Assembly: GCF_964204645.1 (NCBI RefSeq)
Contig: NC_134034.1
Location: 12,653,962-12,717,961, forward strand
Direction: 5' to 3'
Length of the DNA: 64,000 nt
DNA from: Tubulanus polymorphus
Lineage: Eukaryota; Nemertea; Palaeonemertea; Tubulaniformes; Tubulanidae
Shown here: positions 63,301-64,000 of the stretch, in pieces
Position numbering within the stretch: position 1 is the first letter of the stretch
Layout: every line of letters begins with the position of its first letter
Notes under the pieces: generated by a model
The model's database searches: none
What the model saw: only the letters and a program-made list of their open reading frames with translations
What the model was told of the DNA's origin: nothing
Made by a program: the position numbers and the translations under genes

Positions 63301-63383
63301 GTTGACTCCGCTTGTTGCTGCCGTTGTTGGGAATGTTGTAATTCCTGGCGCAATGTTTCGACTTGTTCTTTCAAGGCATCTAA
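24237..63383 (-). CDS. AKAP9: Pericentrin/AKAP9-like giant coiled-coil scaffold with PACT domain (41 exons, N-terminus outside window)
   Basis: Forty-one exons on the minus strand join without a frame break into 13,644 nt (4547 aa plus stop); exon coordinates are in the block entries. Proteins of this family anchor protein kinase A, gamma-tubulin complexes and calmodulin at the centrosome and Golgi. Almost the whole chain is charged heptad coiled coil. Two landmarks fix the family. Near 47774-48004 and 46341-46556 the text SSRLQMAVEKLLE ... LAVELHKAEG ... GYAAEKDVLEEK matches AKAP9. At the C-terminus a PACT domain reads YLRAESYRKNLIYQKQYL ... KFRSAVKCVIAISRMKF. Vertebrates have two paralogues (PCNT 3336 aa, AKAP9 3907 aa); this copy already exceeds both and begins mid-coil, so earlier exons lie to the right. 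Whether it is best called AKAP9 or pericentrin needs a tree. It is convergent with TMIE. Confidence 0.9.
24895..24965 (+). repeat. GGTGATAGGAGGTGATCGGG short tandem repeat
   Basis: Four to five irregular GGAGGTGAT units in the last intron of the PCNT/AKAP9-like gene (24451-25130). The rest of that intron shows only family-poor AT-rich sequence. Confidence 0.75.
25951..26103. mobile_element. Foldback element, family F, with hammerhead-like core
   Basis: Arms GACGAGAGAAATCCCACAAT...AAGATTGAAAAAT (25951-25992) and the near-perfect complement (26060-26103). The unpaired centre has CTGATGAT-GGCTAAC-AGTT-GTTAGCC-GAAACGTC at 25997-26030, resembling a hammerhead ribozyme core with a perfect 7-bp helix II. 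Confidence 0.8.
26183..26332. mobile_element. Foldback element, family G
   Basis: Ends TCGGTTTCATAGAC and GTCTATGAAACC in inverted orientation, in the intron 39/40 of the giant gene. Related to the longer palindrome at 29514-29622. Confidence 0.7.
27005..27462 (-). repeat. GGGTAGCCCACAGG minisatellite in intron 37/38
   Basis: Irregular 19-38-bp units (GGGTAGCTGACGGGCCGG, GGGTAGCCCACAGGCGAGG) fill the intron almost from donor to near the acceptor. The length lets long spurious frames run through it from exon 37. Confidence 0.9.
27836..28024. mobile_element. Two partial family A elements
   Basis: GGGGCCAGTTCTATCGTCAGGGCTTAGACTTAAGACC at 27833 onward and GGCCCAGTTATAGCTCAAG...AAGCTGTGACTGTGCAACCAGCCC at 27944-28024, side by side in intron 36/37. 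Confidence 0.7.
28047..30048 (-). CDS. AKAP9: PCNT/AKAP9-like exons 34-36
   Basis: Exons 30048-29898, 29453-29125 and 28857-28047. They encode repeats of the pattern LE-x-E-(R/K)-x2-x2-(E/R)L, the reiterated short module seen before the PACT domain in this family. Exon 36 ends in five to six copies of a 16-19-residue coding repeat (SRSRLDTTEPxSRLT-like). Confidence 0.87.
28130..28395 (-). repeat. Coding repeat SRLTSESRSRLGHTEPM in the PCNT/AKAP9-like gene
   Basis: Imperfect tandem units of about 48 bp encode SRLT(S/P)ESRSRL(G/D)(H/T)TEPM with substitutions. Located at the end of exon 36, downstream of coiled coil and upstream of the region leading to the PACT domain. Confidence 0.8.
29514..29622. 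mobile_element. Near-perfect 109-bp palindrome, family G
   Basis: Arms of about 46 bp differ at two or three positions (GGCTCGGTTTTATAGACTGG / CCAGTCTATAAAACCAAGCC; AACCCGGGGGCTAACT / AGTTAGCCCCCGGGTT). The high arm identity suggests recent insertion or ongoing repair between arms. Confidence 0.9.
30425..31295 (+). repeat. About 88-92-bp satellite in intron 33/34
   Basis: About ten units of GAGCGAGCAGACGATAGTAGAACTGAGTTTATACCGGTATAAATCACAGCTCGGTCTATACTTCAACTACAGTAGACWCCGCCC. Each unit carries the palindrome TTTATACCGGTATAAA (or the one-base variant ACGGGT). Two unit lengths differ by a TATA insertion after CGGTC. Confidence 0.92.
31973..32450 (+). repeat. About 20-bp minisatellite GGAACTGGGTCCAGAATTAT with family I end
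   Basis: Begins with GGAACCAGTTCCACATTTCAG, the terminus of family I foldback elements, and continues from 32115 as about 16 units of (A/T)TGTGGAACTGGGTCCAGAA. Same unit family as 34365-35290. Confidence 0.85.
32488..35590 (-). CDS. AKAP9: PCNT/AKAP9-like exons 28-33
   Basis: Exons 35590-35317, 34269-34049, 33567-33352, 33249-33082, 32999-32816 and 32710-32488. Coiled coil with a short acidic interruption (DGEDGTALSDIGVQL) at the 28/29 junction and a DADHVPDIDALQRAWDQEK stretch. Phases 0, 1, 0, 0, 0, 1 match across all joins. Confidence 0.86.
33835..33963. mobile_element. Foldback element, family A
   Basis: GGGGCCGGTTGCATGGTCATCGCTTAGAC at the left, GACTTAAGTCACGACTGTGCAACTGGCCCC at the right, intron 29/30. 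Confidence 0.85.
34360..35290 (+). repeat. 20-bp minisatellite GAACTGTGGAACTGGGTCCA in intron 28/29
   Basis: About 45 units with period 20 and a clear 60-bp and larger higher-order pattern (GGGTCC / ACTTCC / GTTTCC / GGTTCC in fixed rotation from about 34730). Because 60 is a multiple of three and no unit encodes a stop, all three frames stay open and give spurious ELWN-rich ORFs. Confidence 0.95.
35678..35956. mobile_element. piggyBac-like MITE, family C, TTAA target duplication
   Basis: TTAA at 35674-35677 and 35957-35960 flank CCCTTTCAGTGC...GCACTGAAAGGG. TTAA duplication and CCCTTT-type ends are characteristic of piggyBac elements. Internal ACACCGCANTGCRGTGTA palindromes. No transposase. 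Confidence 0.85.
35961..37426. other. Intron 27/28 remainder: nothing recognised
   Basis: AT-rich sequence; a C-run near 36848-36855 and two copies of a CTAATGACATCATCA-like word near 36410-36480 are the only patterns I see. Confidence 0.5.
37427..42578 (-). CDS. AKAP9: PCNT/AKAP9-like exons 17-27
   Basis: Exons 42578-42273, 42171-41950, 41481-41272, 40959-40780, 40425-40249, 40151-39981, 39666-39532, 39450-39343, 38818-38570, 38409-38218 and 37702-37427. Every one starts and ends in phase 0 and has a length divisible by three. Such a run of symmetric exons could be skipped or duplicated without frame loss, which fits a coiled-coil rod that grew by exon duplication; that history is inference. 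Content is Gln/Glu/Lys heptads, with PLPPIAQTLLQSKNEEIE a recognisable break. Confidence 0.87.
38035..38175. mobile_element. Foldback element, family A
   Basis: Left TGCCCAGTTGCACAGTCGTAGCTTAAG, right AGAGCCATGACTCTGCAGCCAGCCCC; internal CTGTTAGATTGGCTATAGAACTAAG as in 48076-48215. Confidence 0.85.
41512..41925. mobile_element. Decayed family C element containing a family H element
   Basis: Starts with TTAA then CCCTTTCAGTGCGTCTACAC and ends with CACTGAAAGGG near 41921. Between 41753 and 41885 a family H foldback (GGGGCTCAGTTTCATGAAAAAGTTTAAG ... GTGAAACCAAGCCC) interrupts it. A second nested insertion in this window. Confidence 0.75.
42600..42815 (+). repeat. About 61-bp repeats GGATGCAAGGGGTCAGTTCTAATTTCACGG in intron 16/17
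   Basis: Four imperfect units of TTTCACGGTTTTGGACTGAAGGTAGGATGCAAGG.GTCAGTT. Confidence 0.85.
42931..48750 (-). CDS. AKAP9: PCNT/AKAP9-like exons 13-16: best-conserved coiled-coil block
   Basis: Exons 48750-48574, 48004-47774, 46556-46341 and 43163-42931. All four junctions are phase 1 with Gly or Asp split across them. This block holds SSRLQMAVEKLLEML, YLAVELHKAEG and GYAAEKDVLEEKVNDLEE, which align collinearly with AKAP9 (RLQAAVEKLLEA, LAVELSKAEG, GYADEKTLFE). It is the firmest evidence for family outside the PACT domain. Confidence 0.9.
43210..43555 (+). repeat. Minisatellite GGGGCAGGTTTTATTCTGGGAT in intron 15/16
   Basis: Around 16 irregular units mixing TTCTGGGATGGGGCAGG and TTCAATGGGGCAGG. 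Opens spurious Gly/Phe-rich frames. Confidence 0.9.
43760..44260 (+). repeat. 30-bp and 60-bp tandem repeats in intron 15/16
   Basis: First about three units of CACCTGACCTGTCAGTCTGCTAGAGAAGT, then six exact-period 60-bp units (GGTCAGGTGACCTAGGCATAGGGTTTTTGATTGGCTAGCTAGGGTTATGATGTCACAGCT). Both contain GGTCAGGTG, in opposite orientation. Confidence 0.92.
44261..46340. other. Intron 15/16 remainder
   Basis: Holds a GA-rich array (next entry), a TCTC run near 44789-44803, and at 46030-46180 about four units of GAACCAGAAACTGGTACACAGTGAAGGTTTAGAACCCAGA. No gene recognised. Confidence 0.65.
45500..45790 (+). repeat. 37-bp satellite GATGAGGGATGGGGATGAGTAAGGTATGAGGGG
   Basis: About seven near-identical units within a longer GA-rich stretch starting near 45320. 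Strong purine strand bias on the plus strand. Confidence 0.92.
46725..46860. mobile_element. Decayed family A element
   Basis: GTGGTTGCGTGATCATAGCTTC at the left, AGGTTTAAGACCACATTTGAACTTAGCAGGTCACAACAGTGCGACC at the right. Next to it (46530-46690) the exon 15 acceptor region word TATCCCTCCGCCAAA is repeated four times. Confidence 0.6.
47506..47630. mobile_element. Foldback element, family A
   Basis: AGGGGCACAGTTATGACTCAAGTCC at the left, GCAGCGACTATGCAACTGCCCCC at the right. Confidence 0.75.
48076..48215. mobile_element. Foldback element, family A (clearest copy)
   Basis: 140 bp: GGGGCCGGTTCCATAGTCAAGACTTAAGACC ... GGTCTTAAGTCTAGGCCATGACTACGCAACTGGCCCC, with a second inner palindrome GGTCTTAAATCTTAAGACTGG. 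Confidence 0.88.
48780..48945 (+). repeat. 58-60-bp repeat around AACCCTGTTAGGGTTAACTGTGG
   Basis: Three units, the third decayed; each contains GGTTAACTGTGGTTAGTACACTGTGGTTAGGCATAAATGGGTGCAGG. Confidence 0.85.
49050..49275 (+). repeat. GA-rich 26-30-bp repeat GGGTCAGAGGGAGGGTTGGGGAGTGAA
   Basis: About eight units in intron 12/13, ending 60 bp before the exon 12 donor region on the minus strand. Confidence 0.9.
49335..50174 (-). CDS. AKAP9: PCNT/AKAP9-like exon 12: Ser/Arg-rich non-coil segment
   Basis: An 840-nt exon between coiled-coil blocks. It encodes RxQERD-type repeats (VSRSQERDSRVSSGG, VSRRQERDRRVSGSG) and a Cys/Ser-rich patch with CCN, CCG and CSSEE. The acceptor follows a (TA)n run at 50178-50199, an unusual branch/pyrimidine context, but its phase fits exon 11. 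An ATG 30 bases in (MDYTLRNSI) could instead begin a shorter isoform from an internal promoter; both readings are possible. Confidence 0.75.
50178..50199 (+). repeat. (TA)n next to exon 12 acceptor
   Basis: Eleven TA units directly upstream (minus strand) of the acceptor at 50175-50177. Confidence 0.9.
50200..51090. other. Upstream flank of exon 12, possible internal promoter region
   Basis: Contains TTTCTTATCAGTTTTAAAAG repeats (50285-50340), many CACA/TGTG words, and a GAGAGGAGGTGAGAG array at 50765-50820. I see no coding exon. If the ATG near 50152 starts an isoform, its promoter would be here; there is no direct evidence. Confidence 0.35.
51098..51562 (+). repeat. 28-29-bp satellite CAGGGATAGCGTCACCTCGCAGCTCTGTT
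   Basis: About 16 units; two lengths differ by TCTG/CTG (CAGCTCTGTT or CAGCCTGTT) and are interspersed. Confidence 0.95.
52430..52625 (+). repeat. Short repeats GCTGACAGGTACAGTGTTTACAGGGA and GACTGACCGGACACGTGACT
   Basis: Three and five units respectively, in intron 11/12. Confidence 0.85.
53155..53885 (+). repeat. 28-bp satellite ATAGGACTACCTCCGTTAGAGGGGAGACC
   Basis: About 26 units. A block of roughly 220 bp (CTATTAGAGGGAGACTATAGG ... CCCTTAAGAGGG) is itself duplicated (53390-53500 against 53625-53725), a higher-order repeat. Confidence 0.95.
54195..54395 (+). repeat. GTGTACTGTGTGC / GTGTACC short tandem repeats
   Basis: Seven-base-like units (CCGTGTA, CTGTGTG) with a flanking duplicated block CTGGCCCTACATGTACTGTTATCACTATCAGTA at about 54267 and 54383. 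Confidence 0.9.
54698..56253 (-). CDS. AKAP9: PCNT/AKAP9-like exons 8-11
   Basis: Exons 56253-56059, 55969-55813, 55616-55402 and 55061-54698, all phase-consistent. Coiled coil throughout, then a Ser/Arg/Lys-rich end to exon 11 made of four TPSRGSKD-type octapeptides, which break the coil and probably form a flexible linker. Confidence 0.85.
54722..54830 (-). repeat. 24-bp coding repeat TPSRGSKD in the PCNT/AKAP9-like gene
   Basis: Three perfect and one or two decayed octapeptides (TPSRGSKD, TPSRSSRD, KTPSRRES). Basic and Ser-rich, with repeated SR dipeptides. It is a third in-frame octapeptide array in the window, alongside the two in BRCA1. Confidence 0.85.
55130..55320 (+). repeat. 27-bp repeat TGGAACCACCCCTCCAGATATTCTACAGCT
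   Basis: Six to seven units in intron 10/11. Confidence 0.9.
56331..59844 (-). CDS. AKAP9: PCNT/AKAP9-like exon 7, a 3.5-kb exon
   Basis: A single exon of 3514 nt (about 1171 aa), far larger than the other exons here (80-840 nt). It starts with a Ser/Pro-rich part (PSSTPEKPS, VSPASPQVSPAES), then long Glu/Lys/Arg coiled coils, an acidic hinge (DEEEEIEECIEADDDDENEE) and a second coiled-coil block. An ATG lies four residues after the acceptor, but the acceptor TTATAG at 59845-59847 accepts the two-base overhang of the upstream exon exactly, so I read it as internal. AKAP9 also has one unusually large exon in its N-terminal third; equivalence is not shown. Confidence 0.88.
60038..60325. mobile_element. 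piggyBac-like MITE, family C, TTAA target duplication
   Basis: TTAA at 60034-60037 and 60326-60329 flank CCCTTTCAGTGC...GCACTGAAAGGG. Highly similar along its whole length to 35678-35956, including ACTAGTATTTCACTATGTTTGAC. In intron 6/7 of the giant gene. Confidence 0.9.
60483..63383 (-). CDS. AKAP9: PCNT/AKAP9-like exons 1-6 of those in the window
   Basis: Exons in coding order: 63383-63108, 62798-62534, 62076-61997, 61872-61761, 61664-61524, 60738-60483. The first starts in phase 0 in the middle of a heptad run (LDALKEQVETLRQELQ), followed by a Pro/Thr/Ser-rich stretch, so it is not the N-terminus. The rest is coiled coil including NFEHEREMKELRTYFE. The 61872 acceptor is AAAG, a weak site chosen because it keeps phase and frame. 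Confidence 0.82.
61119..61228. mobile_element. Foldback element, family I
   Basis: GGTCCAGTTCCACAGTTGTGAGTTAA at the left and CAGAACTGTGGTAGTGGGTCC at the right, with TTTAACTCTGAGTTAACTCA inside. Its terminus is the unit of the 20-bp minisatellites at 31973-32450 and 34360-35290. Confidence 0.75.
61229..61359. mobile_element. Foldback element, family B
   Basis: CGCTGCAGTTACTGAAAGGTTGGTAA at the left and TATGACCAACTGCAGCCC at the right, in a PCNT/AKAP9-like intron. It abuts a family I element on its left and a family H element on its right. Confidence 0.75.
61359..61472. mobile_element. Foldback element, family H
   Basis: GGGCCCAGTTTCACCAAAAAGGATTAAGG at the left and AACCTTTTTGTGAATCTGGGCCC at the right, directly after a family B element. 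Confidence 0.8.
62328..62463. mobile_element. Foldback element, family H
   Basis: CTGGGCTCAGTTTCACGAAAAAGTTTAAG at the left, TTTTTTTTGTGAAACTGGCTGCTGG at the right, intron 2/3 of those in the window. Confidence 0.75.
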
Positions 63384-64000
63384 CTGCAAAATAGAAATAA
63401 AAAGGGAAAATTTAGAAATTCCTTGAATAAGGACGGTAATCACGTTTCTTTGGAAAATCCCGCGGCATTTAGCCTTTAGTTTTACACGTTACAGGTTAAA
63501 TCTGCAAGTGGCAAAACCGTCTCTTTTTCGGGTCTAGCCACTATTCCAAAGAAGCAACCGTTGTATGGGAACCCCGCCGGACAACGTCTGCTATTCAGAC
63601 TACACCAAACGATAATCCTAGTGGATCCCCAGCCAAATACTGCACTGGTTACTCAGAGGCGTCGGGTCGGTAAAAAAGATTTTTCAAAGGCAATAGAAAA
63701 AAGGGGGAAAATTGATTGAGTTTCCTTAATCCGAGAGAAAGTGCTCTGAACTTATCAGAGCCGTAGCGTGGATGTAATAAGAGAAAATACCGTGCTCGGT
63801 TCCACAGCTGTCAACAACTAGAGTCGAATCGAACTTGATTCTTTTTCTGCGTAATCTATCAAATGAGGATGTAATGTACAATCATCCCAAAAATGACGAT
63901 ATTTCATAGTTTGACAGTTTTAAGATGTTGCCACATCTTCAGAGAAAAATAGAATACATTTTTTCAGAAATATCATTTCATCGGAGGACGCTCTCGGTGA
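63384..64000. other. Upstream flank of the first visible PCNT/AKAP9-like exon
   Basis: Presumably intron. It is less AT-biased than neighbouring introns, and TTCTTTGGAAAATCCCGC near 63447 faces CTATTCCAAAGAAG near 63541 as an inverted repeat. I recognise no exon, snRNA, tRNA or 5S gene on either strand. Confidence 0.4.

Overview
This is eukaryotic, animal nuclear DNA. Coding sequence is split into many short exons with GT/AG borders and consistent phases, and introns and spacers are full of minisatellites and small inverted-repeat elements. The gene set (BRCA1, TMIE, a pericentrin/AKAP9-type giant) with strongly diverged low-complexity regions points to an invertebrate metazoan, perhaps a lophotrochozoan. 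That placement is inference; nothing in the window fixes the species. I see no bacterial, viral or CRISPR content.

Layout. (1) 992-4424, + strand: the last three coding exons of a protein ending in an SH3 domain. (2) 8883-16267, + strand: a complete BRCA1 orthologue of 12 coding exons (5250 nt, 1749 aa): N-terminal RING, a short coiled coil like the PALB2-binding one, and C-terminal tandem BRCTs with the phosphopeptide-pocket residues. Two large arrays of 24-bp coding repeats lie between coiled coil and BRCTs. (3) 19373-20875, + strand: a complete four-exon TMIE orthologue (198 aa). (4) 24237-63383, - strand: 41 exons of a giant coiled-coil centrosome/Golgi scaffold ending in a PACT domain, i.e. 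a pericentrin/AKAP9 orthologue. The 41 exons join in one open frame of 13,644 nt (4547 aa plus stop), and the N-terminus lies beyond the right edge.

Non-coding landscape. At least eight families of short foldback elements recur, including a TTAA-flanked piggyBac-like family, one element nested in another with a 3-bp target duplication, and two long elements with conserved arms but unrelated centres. Several minisatellites look like tandem expansions of pieces of these elements. Introns of the giant gene are especially rich in GT-, GA- and CT-biased satellites of 20-90 bp period.

The genes do not form an operon or pathway. BRCA1 (DNA repair, also centrosomal in vertebrates) and the pericentrin/AKAP9 gene (centrosome) are neighbours by position only, as far as the sequence shows. 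The most unusual signals are the coding octapeptide arrays in BRCA1, the size of the pericentrin/AKAP9 gene, the excess of the heptamer GCAGACG/CGTCTGC in exons, introns and a satellite, and the element-to-satellite conversions. I found no clear new biological system.
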